DNA of 39,403 nucleotides from Anaerolineae bacterium (GTDB taxonomy: Bacteria > Chloroflexota > Anaerolineae > Anaerolineales > E44-bin32), in contig DUEW01000078.1 of NCBI GenBank assembly GCA_011174845.1, forward strand, positions 1 to 39,403, written 5' to 3'. The position numbers were made by a program, and so were the translations under genes. Shown here piece by piece: positions 1 to 9,794 of the stretch. Positions within the stretch are counted from its first letter, which is position 1. Every line of letters starts with the position of its first letter. The notes under the pieces are model-generated. The model had not been told where the DNA came from. It saw only the letters and a program-made list of their open reading frames with translations, and searched no databases.

Positions 1-3000
1 GCTTCTCGCTCGACAGAGAGAGCAAGTCTGCGCGCCTGATTCTGGTACCTCTCCATAAGGTCTCTCTCACCTTTGACGGCCGAGAGTTCAGCAAACCCAT
101 TGAGCACATCTATCAGGAACCAAGCCAACCAGACACTCTCACCCTTCCCCCCATCCCCAACACGATTCATGCCATCGTTCCAGTCACCTATACCGATTAA
201 CGGCAAACCATGAGGTCCGGATGTCAGACCGCGTTCGATCGCACGTTGACAATGCTCAAATAGTGTAGCGGTCTCCATCGCTACCGTTGGCTTAAGAAAA
301 ATCTCCTTCTCGTCTTCTTCTAAACGAGGAGCCTCCAAGAACGAAACCTCCTCGTTAAGGATTTCCTCATCACCCGTGATTTTCACATAATGAGCCACTA
401 CATAAGGCAGCCACAGCAGATCATCAGAAAAACGAGAGCGGATTCCGCCTCCACTTGGTTGATGCCACCAATGCTGAACATCTCCTTCTACGAATTGTCT
501 GCTCGCTGCCAACAAAATGTGCTCCCTTGCGATTTTCGGTGCTGAATATATCAGGGCCATCACATCCTGCAACTGATCTCGAAATCCAAACGCGCCGCCA
601 GATTGGTAGAACGCAGATCGACCCCAGATTCGACAACTCAATGTCTGGTACAAGAGCCAATGATTAATCATGAAATTCACTGCAAGCTCTGGAGTCTCAA
701 CCTGTATGCTCCCTAGAAGGTTGTCCCACCATCTTGTAGTTCGAAGCAGCGCTTCTTCCACCCCGAGATCTTCTCGATATTTTTGCACTAACCGTTGAAC
801 TTCTCCCAAAGAGGTGGTTTGACCCAAAAGACAAATCACATCGGTGCTCTCGCCAGGGGCTAATTCAAGTTTGACCTGCATGGCCGAACATGGATCCAAT
901 CCAGCACCGGTTCGATTAGAAAGATGGAGCCGTTTCATCGCAGCTGGTTCAGATTGCGTGCCGTTACGCCCAATGAACTCAGTACGATCACCAGAGTAAC
1001 TATGCGGCGTGGGATTCATCGTGGCAAACGCGATCCGGTCCCCGTAATCAGCGCTGTACCTATTTCTAGCTATTAACACCTTTGATGCATCATCCCACTT
1101 CGTCTCAATATGTTGCTTGGTTTTTTCACGGTCCTCACCTAATGTCCACTCAAGATAGAATGTGATGGATAAATGTCGCCTGATGGATGAACCATTGCGA
1201 AGATGTAATCGTTGCACACGGATCGGTTCGCCACCGTGTTCATCCATCGGAACAAAGGTGACTAACTCCTGCTCAATCGAGTGGCTATTGTGTTCAAAGA
1301 TCGTAAATCCAACCCCGTGTCTTGTTCGATATGCATCCAACTCTCGAATGGGAAGCGGGGTAGGGGTCCAGAATTTTCCCGTCTCCTCATCACGAATATA
1401 GATCGCATCGGCTGTCGGATCACTTACCGCGTCGTTCGACCAAGCGGTTAACCGATTCTGCTGGCTATTCCCGTACCAGGTGAAGCCGGATCCAGACTCA
1501 CTGATCAAAGTTCCAAAAGTTGGATTGGCAATGACGTTAACCCATGGCGCCGGAGTTTGATCCTCGGGTCCGAGATAAATCGCATAGACTCGACCGTCGT
1601 GCGTAAATCCACCCAAGCCATTGAAATACGCCAGGTCCATGTAAGGAAGCGGTGTTGATGGCTCTTCAGGGACGAATGTAGGAGACAAGATTTTAGGATA
1701 TTCGGTTGTCTTAGACCGAGCAGCCAGCTGCTGGTGCAATGAACCTCGAGAGGCTACCAAGGATACACGTGCAACGGTCAATAAAAGGGTAAGATCCTCT
1801 TCTGGGATCTGATCTATATTAAGCAGGAAGACACCATCAGGTTGATCGACGCCCGTCAGTGAAGACTGAGCTTGGATCAGTCTTTTCAGTTCCTCATTCA
1901 GCGGCTGCTCATAACCACTTGATTCCTCATTAAGGATGACCAGATCCGCCTTCAAACCATGCTGGTGCCAGTAGGTATGAGCTTGCAGTATTTGCCGAAC
2001 GAAACTTATATCGAGTGATTCAGCGATGCTGATGACAGCGATTGGCTTATCTCCTGAAATGCCATAAGGCCAAAGTCGGGATTGATCTAGCTCATTTTGC
2101 CTCAGCACCTCTCCTGGTGGACGAAATGTGGCGCTTGGAAATAATAAATAACTAGCCAACTGCTGGAAACGACGGGCATCATCCGGCTGAATACGTAATT
2201 GACGTAACTCTACCTGAGCTTGGACCCAGGCTAAATCCAAGGCGCGGTCAACAGATTGAGATTCCCTATACCTATCGATAAGTTTGAGCAGTTGGTCGCG
2301 GGTTTCAGCAGCACAAAGGATCAGCGAAAATCGAGTTCGCTGTCTCGGCTCCAAAGCCACTTCACGACGCAGGCTAAAAATCGGATCTAATACAGGTCCT
2401 TCTGTATTGGATAAACCTTGTTTTATGGCTATCGGATTCGCTGTTGTATGGCCACGACCGATAAAGCGTCGTCGATCGGTCTCAAATTGCATCGAGTCGA
2501 CTTTAACGGAATCATAGTTTATTAGGTGGCCAACCCATATTGGAGGATCATCTTCGTCACGTGGTCGTCGCGAGGCGATTAACGCTCCCCGATCGGAAAT
2601 AGCTTCCGTTTCGATAAAAAGCTTGTTGAAAGCTGGGTGTTGACGGTCCGCGTCGTGAGGCGCCATTGCTAGCTCAAGATAACTAGTAATCTCCAACTTC
2701 CGCCGGCGGTTCGTACGATTAATGAGCGTGATACGACGGATCTCAATATTGTCTTCGGGCGAGACTGTGATCACACTCTCGCTTTCGATACCCTCATCGG
2801 AGCGTCGTATCTCAGCACGATCGATGGTGAAGCTTATGGCATAATTATCCATCCCTCCACCTACAGGCTGATAAGCGTTGCTCCAAGCTTTATCCGTCTC
2901 CGTATCACGGAAGTAGCAGAAGATTCCCCAATTATCACGAGTGGTGTCCGACCTCCAGCGAGTGATATCAAAATTGCGCCAGCGGCTATAACCTCCACCT

Positions 3001-6000
3001 GCCCCGGTTATCATCAAGCTATATTCTCTGTTACTTATGAGCTGAGTAACGGGTGTTGGAGTGTGTGGCGTGTCAAATTTACTGACCGAGGGTGCCACCT
3101 CGGCGCTCACTGCTAGGGATCCTGCATGTTCCCGGCTTGGAAATTCATTCACTGGAGGGGCAATCGGAATCCGCTCATACAAGAGTGGTTCTGTTGCCCT
3201 GACGCGCGCATCGGAATGAAATCGTCTCTGCAATGGCTGATCATTTACCAGGCTGTTGATCGCTAGAAATCCCATTGCTTGGTGGTGAGCCATATACGTT
3301 CGCGCTGGGACGCCACGTTTCCCATCACGACTGCGATGTCGGCTAAAGTCAATGGCATCATAGTAACCGTAACTGTCATGGAGCCCAATCTGATCTAACC
3401 TTCTCAGGTTACGAATCGCTGCCTCCGGTTTGATCATGAGGGCCAACATCGTGGCATACGGGGCGACCACCAACTCATCCCCGAGACCTCGTTTTAAACC
3501 TAAGCCCGGTACCCCAAATGCCTTGTACTGATAGATCTTATTGTTATCTAGATCACTAAAAGCCGATTCGGATATTCCCCATGGAACACCACGTTGGCGC
3601 GCATAATCGATTTGCTGCGCTACTGCCTCACGAGCGGCCATATCAAGCAGTGAATTTCCAAACCTCCGCTGAAGAAGCATCGGCATTAGGTATTCAAACA
3701 TCGTCCCTGTCCAACTGAGCAACAGATGACGATTGCCTACTTTGGCGAATGGTCGTGCCAACGCTAGCCAATGGTCGCTTTTCACATCGCCTCTGGCAAT
3801 AGCGACAAAACTGGCTAATCGAGCTTCACTTGCTAGCAGATCGTAATGGGATGGATCTAAATGCTGCTCGTTGAGGTTGTACCCTATAGAGAATAGCCGG
3901 CGGTTTTTGTCATAGAGGAACCGCATATTAATGCCATCGCTCAGATCACGAATTCGATGGATTAGGTTTTCTGCATCTGAGAGCATCTCACCAGCAAACC
4001 ACTTTGCTCGCGAAAAATCCTCCCTGATTCTATTTACCCACTCTTTAAGATGATCCGGGGGGGAGTTAGATAATTGCTCATATTCGGTTTCTAAGAGCGT
4101 AATGAAATGAACGTTTCCAGAAGCTATATCTCTTAACGATAGGGGATCTCCTAAGCATTTGCGGTAGGCTTCCTTAACCCTGTTGTTGAAATAATTTAAG
4201 TTGTCCTTTGGCTCTTGTAAAATAAATTCGACCCAGGGAAGGTAGCGATTAATGATTTCCACCCAAGCCCTCAACTGTTGTTGTGCCTTACCAGCCCAAT
4301 ATCTTGCTTCACCGTCCAGCTGCGAATCCTGCGTCAGAAGGCGGACGAGCTCATCAACAGAATTGACTGCTGACCAAGTTTGCAGAATTAATTCTTCGAG
4401 ATTTTTCGATTTTGTTAGGAGCATCCCTTCGAGTCTCTCAAAGATTTCGCTGTATCTCACCCGATGACCGGTTTTCTTTAACACCTCCTGTATGATTCGC
4501 AGTATGTCCATCAAACCCTGAGAAGCTTGTTCCCCGACAAGTGGAGATTCGATCACTTCTTGAATTCCTTGATCGAGCGCCCAAAGGCTTCCTAATAGGT
4601 TTCCACTATCGACTGTGGAGACATATCGAGGAGTTAGTGGCTTAAGATCGTGAAGTTCATACCAATTGAGCAGATGTCCTTCAAACCGTTCGAGATGATC
4701 CAAAGAGTTGAAGGTCTGGATCACCCGTTGAACGAATTGATCACCAGTCACATATCCCAAATCGTAAGCTCCTAAAGCACTCAGCAGCCAGAGCCCAATG
4801 TTGGTTGGGCTGGTTCGCATCGCCAGTTCTTTGCGATGCGAGATTTGGTAGTTGTCTGGTGGCAACCATTTTGTATCTGGGTTTACAAAATCATCGTAGA
4901 AGCGCCAAGTCTCTCGGGCGATTTGCCTCAGCTCTTGGGTTTCTGAAGCCCCGATCCGCACTTGGCGCGGTGTTCGGTCAGGCTTGACGCTCAGCCACCT
5001 AGCAATGAAAGGACTGATAAACCAAAGGCACAAATAGGGTGAAGCGAAAATCAAACTCATGGGTTCAACCCGCCAAAGGATTCCCGTCAATCCGATCGAA
5101 AGGGCACTGATCAGCCCCATGTGGATATAAAACGCGCGCGCGTGGCCGGAAGCTTCCCATTGTGCCATTTGAGCCGTTGTCCATTCCAAGAGTCTTTGGT
5201 GGCTGATTAATCGTCGATACCAAACCCTGCACATAGCATCGATGGCCAGGGTAGCTTGATGGGGTAGAAACGCGACTTCTATAGAGGCGTGAAGGAAATC
5301 ATGAACTAACTCTTGCCATGAGATGTTACCTGATCCGGTTGATAGGGTTATCCAAGTTATGAGCTTTGATATCGGTCTGAAGAGAAATAATAAACCAGCA
5401 AGCATACTAGCGATTGCGCCAATAATCGGTGAAACCAGCCAGCTTACTGTAAGCATGAGGACGGAGGACGGCGAAACCAAGCTCCGACGCAGGTTATCGA
5501 ACACCTTCCAACGGTTCAACGTACTTAGCCGATTCTGTACCCGTCGACCCTTTGGCCCTGGTATCCAAGATGTCACCCAATCCGCGATCTGCCAATCACC
5601 CCTGATCCATCTATGCTGTCGGATGGAGTAAGCCATATAATCGGCGGGAAAATCATCGAACAGCTCAATATCGCTAGCAAGCCCCACCCTCATGTGAGCG
5701 CCCTCGATCAGATCATGGCTGAGGATCCTGCCCTCCGGAAATCTACCACCAAGCACACGATGGAAGACCCTTGGATCATAAATGCCCTTGCCGTGATAAG
5801 AGCCCTCTCCTGAAAGATCTTGATATACATCTGAAACGGCTTTGGTGTACGGATCAGCTCCAACGGGATCGGTGAAGAAGCGGCTAAATCGTGTTGCGGT
5901 GGCGCTTGGTAAAGAAGTGCTGACACGGGGTTGGATGATGGCATAGCCCTCACGAATCGTATCGCCCTCTGGCGAGAGTCGTGGTTGGTTCAAAGGATGA

Positions 6001-8387
6001 GCCAGTGTTTCGACAAGTCGTCGAGCACTGTTAACGGGGAGCTGAGTATCGCTATCCAGTGTGATAACAAAACGGATATCTTTCAAACGGTCAGGTAAGC
6101 CGGCATGAAGAATCCTTTCACTAGGGCCTGGCGTTTCACTTATAAGCAATCGATTGAGATCTTCTAACTTGCCCCTTTTACGTTCCCTACCGATGAAACA
6201 GCCTTCAGACTCCGACCACTCACGATCGCGATGGAAGAGATAAAATCGATCCTCACTATAGAACTGATTAAGGTTCTCAATTCGCTCAACAGCTAATGCC
6301 AGTAATGCATCATCCCCATCCATCCGCTGCATATCAGCATCGGTGAAATCACTAAACAATCCATACAATAGGTTTGGATCAGGATTTGCTAAGTAACGGA
6401 TTTCCAACTTAGATACTTCATCAAGGATTGTCTCTTGATCGACCAGCAGGATAGGCACTACAACTAACGTGCGATACTCTACAGGAATGCCTTTTTCCTC
6501 AAAGGATAATTTTGGTAATGTTCTCGGCGGTAATACCCGTGTTATTAGGTAATTAACGAGAAGAATGGCAAATTGACTGGCTGGTAAAACGGTAACTAAG
6601 GAAATAGCCACATACAAAAACGGGGACCGAATTCCAATCAAATTCAAGATTCCAAGTGCAAAGCCGACGGCAATGACATTAATGAAGCTGATGGAGGTGA
6701 TATATAAAAGAGAATGATTTCGATAGACCCACTGTAGTGCACGATTTCTGCGACTATCTCGGCAGGTTAATCGATCAATCAGTTGGTCACGACCCTTATC
6801 TACCAAGTAATAACCGATGTGGTGGAATAGTGAATCTACAGGATGTTCGGCAGCTATCTCAACCACAATCTTAGCCACCTGTTCCTCAGTAATACCAGCG
6901 CAGAATGCGAGTTCCTCCACCGAACGACGATAACGATCGCGTGTTTCAAAGTCCATTTGATGATAGACACCAGCAGGGTCCATACGTAACGCCACATCAA
7001 CCCGACTCTGATCTTCAAAGATTTCGCGCCAATCTAAGAGTGCTAACTGACGTAGACTTGTGATCGCGTTTCCGATTGAGGTCTGATCGGATGCTTGGCG
7101 AATCTGTTCCTGATAAATGATCTCATCCAGCTCAATACTTAATTTCCGTTCAAGCCAACTTTGAACCAGAAGAAGGGCTGTTTCCTCGTCGTATAAATTT
7201 CCGGTAAGCTGAGCCGCGAAATACATGCTCGGCTCAGGAACTTCACTAATCACTTCATTAAAGAGTGAAAATAGCTTATCCGGATCTCGTCGGGTAAAAG
7301 TGAGAAGCCGATTGGACCAAAAATCAGCGATTTCATTTTCACGCAGACGCTTGCTCACCTGTTCCACAAGCTGTCGCAGACTATCGATCAAGGCAATACG
7401 AAGCATTAATGGTAATGCCCACAATTCCCCAATTGTTAGGGGGGCAACCGATTGATAGGCTTCAAGAAAATCTGTTATGTTATGACGATCGAGCATACCA
7501 TCTGTATGGCGTATCAACTCGACTGATAGCCGATAGACCCTTGGCTCAACCTTCTGACCGTCTGTCGTTAAAACTGGAAGCTGACGGTAAAATTTCTTCG
7601 GAAGATTGAGCCTTACGTCGTTTATATGCCTCTGTACAATGTAGGAGTTATCCAAAATCCATTCGGCTGAGGTAGAAATTCCCAATTCCATGTGGGATGC
7701 ATCCACTAATTCTGAACGGATCGATTCGATAACGTCTTCACAAATCTCAAGTTGCTTATAAAGTGTTTCATCATGAGAGGTGTCTGATCGAAATAGGTGA
7801 CTAGCGGCAAGGTTTGTCGCATGTTCCTTGAGTTCAACTGTTGGCAGCGCCTCAACTTGAAGTGGCTCCTGATCAGTTTCGATCTCTCGTTCTGGGTGAA
7901 TGACAAAGATTGGAGGTTGAGATTCAGCAAAATCTTGAAGTGTGTGGAATGCGTTATCCATCGATTCCGGGAAGGTTTGGACAATAACGACCGTTTCTCC
8001 CGAAACTAAGAATCGCATAGTCCTTTCGATGAGCTTCTCATCAATACCAAGTCGGAATACGCGAAAGAGAATTCCCCCGGACAAACCACCTTGCAGCCCC
8101 CCCAACAAACCCATTACGGAAAGAAATAAGAAATCTGAAACTGTCCATTGGATTCCTTTGAACAGGATCAACCACACACCTACCAACACCCCAAGAATCG
8201 ATCCAAGGATGATTCCCCAAAAGACAAATTGTCTTGTAGAAAGCATATTGATACTATGGTTCTCATTTGGGAATTTATGCATGAGACATGAACGGCGGAA
8301 TCGATTCCGACGAAGCTGTCGATAAGCCACCCTGCCGTCTTCCAGGCTTGTGTAAAAACCGATGAGGATGCCCATCTTGCCCATCAT
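1..8387 (-). CDS. ndvB: Cyclic beta-1,2-glucan synthase, NdvB/ChvB type (partial, 3' end off left edge)
   Basis: This frame is open from an ATG-ATG at 8387 to the left edge, about 2,795 codons, and is missing from the ORF track. I translated sampled segments across its whole length and found one consistent frame. Residues 1-150 form a membrane domain with a glycine-zipper-like GLLGGLQGGLSGG followed by an ETVVIVQ stretch. An NdvB N-terminal region follows (SAEWILDNSYIVQ). The GT84 domain has LDSDTQLP near residue 777 and the QHRW motif near 922, flanked by membrane helices near 560-620, 985 and 1085-1130. Large GH94-type regions follow, with DVQHWWH near 2640 and GDWNDG near 2731, the latter normally bearing the catalytic Asp. 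The family polymerises UDP-glucose into beta-1,2-glucan on a protein-linked primer and cyclises it at the inner membrane. Comparison with the family suggests a few hundred residues or fewer are lost. The start is tentative because no strong Shine-Dalgarno precedes it. No NdvA exporter is visible. Confidence 0.93.
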   Translation of the reverse strand, partial: MMGKMGILIGFYTSLEDGRVAYRQLRRNRFRRSCLMHKFPNENHSINMLSTRQFVFWGIILGSILGVLVGVWLILFKGIQWTVSDFLFLSVMGLLGGLQGGLSGGILFRVFRLGIDEKLIERTMRFLVSGETVVIVQTFPESMDNAFHTLQDFAESQPPIFVIHPEREIETDQEPLQVEALPTVELKEHATNLAASHLFRSDTSHDETLYKQLEICEDVIESIRSELVDASHMELGISTSAEWILDNSYIVQRHINDVRLNLPKKFYRQLPVLTTDGQKVEPRVYRLSVELIRHTDGMLDRHNITDFLEAYQSVAPLTIGELWALPLMLRIALIDSLRQLVEQVSKRLRENEIADFWSNRLLTFTRRDPDKLFSLFNEVISEVPEPSMYFAAQLTGNLYDEETALLLVQSWLERKLSIELDEIIYQEQIRQASDQTSIGNAITSLRQLALLDWREIFEDQSRVDVALRMDPAGVYHQMDFETRDRYRRSVEELAFCAGITEEQVAKIVVEIAAEHPVDSLFHHIGYYLVDKGRDQLIDRLTCRDSRRNRALQWVYRNHSLLYITSISFINVIAVGFALGILNLIGIRSPFLYVAISLVTVLPASQFAILLVNYLITRVLPPRTLPKLSFEEKGIPVEYRTLVVVPILLVDQETILDEVSKLEIRYLANPDPNLLYGLFSDFTDADMQRMDGDDALLALAVERIENLNQFYSEDRFYLFHRDREWSESEGCFIGRERKRGKLEDLNRLLISETPGPSERILHAGLPDRLKDIRFVITLDSDTQLPVNSARRLVETLAHPLNQPRLSPEGDTIREGYAIIQPRVSTSLPSATATRFSRFFTDPVGADPYTKAVSDVYQDLSGEGSYHGKGIYDPRVFHRVLGGRFPEGRILSHDLIEGAHMRVGLASDIELFDDFPADYMAYSIRQHRWIRGDWQIADWVTSWIPGPKGRRVQNRLSTLNRWKVFDNLRRSLVSPSSVLMLTVSWLVSPIIGAIASMLAGLLFLFRPISKLITWITLSTGSGNISWQELVHDFLHASIEVAFLPHQATLAIDAMCRVWYRRLISHQRLLEWTTAQMAQWEASGHARAFYIHMGLISALSIGLTGILWRVEPMSLIFASPYLCLWFISPFIARWLSVKPDRTPRQVRIGASETQELRQIARETWRFYDDFVNPDTKWLPPDNYQISHRKELAMRTSPTNIGLWLLSALGAYDLGYVTGDQFVQRVIQTFNSLDHLERFEGHLLNWYELHDLKPLTPRYVSTVDSGNLLGSLWALDQGIQEVIESPLVGEQASQGLMDILRIIQEVLKKTGHRVRYSEIFERLEGMLLTKSKNLEELILQTWSAVNSVDELVRLLTQDSQLDGEARYWAGKAQQQLRAWVEIINRYLPWVEFILQEPKDNLNYFNNRVKEAYRKCLGDPLSLRDIASGNVHFITLLETEYEQLSNSPPDHLKEWVNRIREDFSRAKWFAGEMLSDAENLIHRIRDLSDGINMRFLYDKNRRLFSIGYNLNEQHLDPSHYDLLASEARLASFVAIARGDVKSDHWLALARPFAKVGNRHLLLSWTGTMFEYLMPMLLQRRFGNSLLDMAAREAVAQQIDYARQRGVPWGISESAFSDLDNNKIYQYKAFGVPGLGLKRGLGDELVVAPYATMLALMIKPEAAIRNLRRLDQIGLHDSYGYYDAIDFSRHRSRDGKRGVPARTYMAHHQAMGFLAINSLVNDQPLQRRFHSDARVRATEPLLYERIPIAPPVNEFPSREHAGSLAVSAEVAPSVSKFDTPHTPTPVTQLISNREYSLMITGAGGGYSRWRNFDITRWRSDTTRDNWGIFCYFRDTETDKAWSNAYQPVGGGMDNYAISFTIDRAEIRRSDEGIESESVITVSPEDNIEIRRITLINRTNRRRKLEITSYLELAMAPHDADRQHPAFNKLFIETEAISDRGALIASRRPRDEDDPPIWVGHLINYDSVKVDSMQFETDRRRFIGRGHTTANPIAIKQGLSNTEGPVLDPIFSLRREVALEPRQRTRFSLILCAAETRDQLLKLIDRYRESQSVDRALDLAWVQAQVELRQLRIQPDDARRFQQLASYLLFPSATFRPPGEVLRQNELDQSRLWPYGISGDKPIAVISIAESLDISFVRQILQAHTYWHQHGLKADLVILNEESSGYEQPLNEELKRLIQAQSSLTGVDQPDGVFLLNIDQIPEEDLTLLLTVARVSLVASRGSLHQQLAARSKTTEYPKILSPTFVPEEPSTPLPYMDLAYFNGLGGFTHDGRVYAIYLGPEDQTPAPWVNVIANPTFGTLISESGSGFTWYGNSQQNRLTAWSNDAVSDPTADAIYIRDEETGKFWTPTPLPIRELDAYRTRHGVGFTIFEHNSHSIEQELVTFVPMDEHGGEPIRVQRLHLRNGSSIRRHLSITFYLEWTLGEDREKTKQHIETKWDDASKVLIARNRYSADYGDRIAFATMNPTPHSYSGDRTEFIGRNGTQSEPAAMKRLHLSNRTGAGLDPCSAMQVKLELAPGESTDVICLLGQTTSLGEVQRLVQKYREDLGVEEALLRTTRWWDNLLGSIQVETPELAVNFMINHWLLYQTLSCRIWGRSAFYQSGGAFGFRDQLQDVMALIYSAPKIAREHILLAASRQFVEGDVQHWWHQPSGGGIRSRFSDDLLWLPYVVAHYVKITGDEEILNEEVSFLEAPRLEEDEKEIFLKPTVAMETATLFEHCQRAIERGLTSGPHGLPLIGIGDWNDGMNRVGDGGKGESVWLAWFLIDVLNGFAELSAVKGERDLMERYQNQARRLALSVERE

Positions 8388-8558
8388 TTTGTGCTACACC
8401 CAAACCATCATAGTGTCATTAATACTCTATCGATCGGACCCAAATTATTATGCTGACACCCTACGTTAGACTTTGATAATTTTTTTTATTTTTTGAATCG
8501 CATCTAATCCATGGAAGACTTTTCAAGTCCGGAGCCTGATGAGATTTCTATTGCGTCC

Positions 8559-9275
8559 TTAGCTTGTTCCGTAAACAGGAATTGTTGCACCATGGATCGC
8601 ATATGCTGTATCTGAAGCCAAAAAAAGAATAACGTCTGCGATGGCTTCAGGTTTTACCCAACGATCATAGTTTGCATCTGGTGTCGATTTTCGATTCTCT
8701 TCCGTATCAATCGTCCCGGGCAGAACACAATTAACGTTGATGCCATGCAACTTAAGCTCAGCAGATAAGCTCTCGGTTAAACGGATTAAAGCGCTCTTTG
8801 ACGCTCCGTAGGCAGCTGCATTGGCGACGCCTTTCAAACCTGGTCGCGCACCGATGTTTATGATCGCGCCCAAACCTGCTTGGAGCATGAACGGGATCAC
8901 AGCTCGACAGGTGATGAAAGCGGTTCGCGCATTAAGATTGAGCATAAAATCCCACATTTCCAGGGAAGTTTCATGAACGGGGGTTCCTGCACGGTAACCT
9001 CCAGCGGTGTTCACCAAGACATCGATCCGTCCATGATGTTCAATCACTCGGCTGACCGCGTTCTCAACCGAATCTGGATCCGTGAGGTCGACGGAACCGA
9101 TTAGAAGATGGTTGGGAGATTTGCCTAAATCACCACAAACTTCTTCGAGACGATCTAGACGCCGATCAAACAACGCGAGATTCGCTCCAGCGCGATCAAA
9201 CTTGTACGCGACGGTACTCCCCAAATTCCCTGCCGCGCCGGTCACAAGGATTGTGCGATCTGCGAAATTAAACAT
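8559..9275 (-). CDS. SDR-family NAD(P)-dependent oxidoreductase
   Basis: A 238-residue classical short-chain dehydrogenase, the usual length for the family. The Rossmann motif TGAAGNLG is at residues 12-19, an NTAGG variant of the NNAG motif is at 89-93, and the YxxxK pair is YGASK (Tyr156, Lys160). The position 13 residues before the Tyr, which normally holds the catalytic Ser, is Ala143 in 'NIGARPGLKG'. That is a departure from the textbook triad, although I believe a subfamily with this 'GAR' signature exists. The start is supported by AAGGAGG about 12 bases upstream. It is likely a soluble carbonyl or alcohol oxidoreductase; the substrate cannot be read from sequence. It is transcribed toward the glucan synthase gene with a gap of about 170 bases and lies divergent to the FAD/Fe-S oxidase gene. 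Confidence 0.9.
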   Translation of the reverse strand: MFNFADRTILVTGAAGNLGSTVAYKFDRAGANLALFDRRLDRLEEVCGDLGKSPNHLLIGSVDLTDPDSVENAVSRVIEHHGRIDVLVNTAGGYRAGTPVHETSLEMWDFMLNLNARTAFITCRAVIPFMLQAGLGAIINIGARPGLKGVANAAAYGASKSALIRLTESLSAELKLHGINVNCVLPGTIDTEENRKSTPDANYDRWVKPEAIADVILFLASDTAYAIHGATIPVYGTS

Positions 9276-9794
9276 TGGATCCGAATTCCTCCTTACGTGT
9301 GTCGCCCTAAACCTTGAACGCTAGGAGCGATACGCTCTCCATGGAATAGGCACCTCGTCATGTTACTTCCATTAACACTCAAAGAATGGATTATAACAGA
9401 CCAAGTTGACCCTTCTAGCGAAATATCTGAGGATCCCTGAGTCACAAGTCGCAAGTCACAAGCTACAGGCTACAGGCTACAAGCCTCAAGCTTCAGGCTG
9501 CAAGCTTAAAGTCACATTCCGCAGGTCAATTTCAATGGCCATGAACAAACCGCTGATATAAGACTTGTGACTTGCGACTTGAAGCATGTAGCTTGAAGCC
9601 TGAAGCTTGCAGTTTTTTAAGTTAGAGATATATGACGATTTCATCATCTAAAAGAGATCATAATCCTACGACATTTGAAGCATAGCTTGGTAATATTTTT
9701 ATACAATTTCGAATACAATGACCTCCGAGCTTGGGGTTGAAAACCCGAAAATTTACAATATTTATCAGTCTGAGATTATTGGATAATTCTTTCC
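9276..9794. other. Divergent intergenic spacer with composite inverted repeat and A+T-rich promoter region
   Basis: This 519-base gap separates the divergent SDR and FAD/Fe-S oxidase genes. Its left-centre holds the inverted repeat described separately. The right part (9660-9790) is A+T-rich with several TACAAT boxes (for example 'GAATACAATGACC') and a small hairpin GGGTT-gaa-AACCC near 9734-9746. One possible promoter for the plus-strand gene is TTGGGG-17 bases-TACAAT around 9731-9759. I could not choose confidently among the candidates. I see no coding potential. Confidence 0.5.
9441..9613. repeat. Composite imperfect inverted repeat built of short 'CAAGTC/CAAGCTTCAGGCT' units
   Basis: The left arm (about 9441-9520) is a run of related short words: AAGTCGCAAGTCACAAG, CTACAGGCTACAGGCTACA and CAAGCTTCAGGCTGCAAGC. 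The right arm (about 9560-9613) carries reverse complements of the same words (CTTGTGACTTGCGACTT and AGCCTGAAGCTTGCAG). The central segment of about 40-50 bases is unrelated. On either strand this could fold into a long imperfect hairpin. It lies in non-coding DNA between divergent genes and resembles a dispersed extragenic repeat rather than an insertion sequence, since no transposase or clear target duplication is visible. Confidence 0.75.

Noticed and set aside
424-8325. Over a dozen ORFs of 60-130 residues (for example 5323-5631, 7706-7984, 7942-8325)
   Set aside because: All lie within the glucan synthase frame in other frames and show no family features or Shine-Dalgarno.
8470-8495. T-rich run as a terminator of the SDR gene
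   Set aside because: The T runs are on the plus strand, so they would be A runs in the SDR transcript, and the nearby stem is only 5 bp.
9441-9613. CRISPR array or tandem repeat array
   Set aside because: Units are short and irregular, occur in both orientations, and lack regular unique spacers or cas genes.
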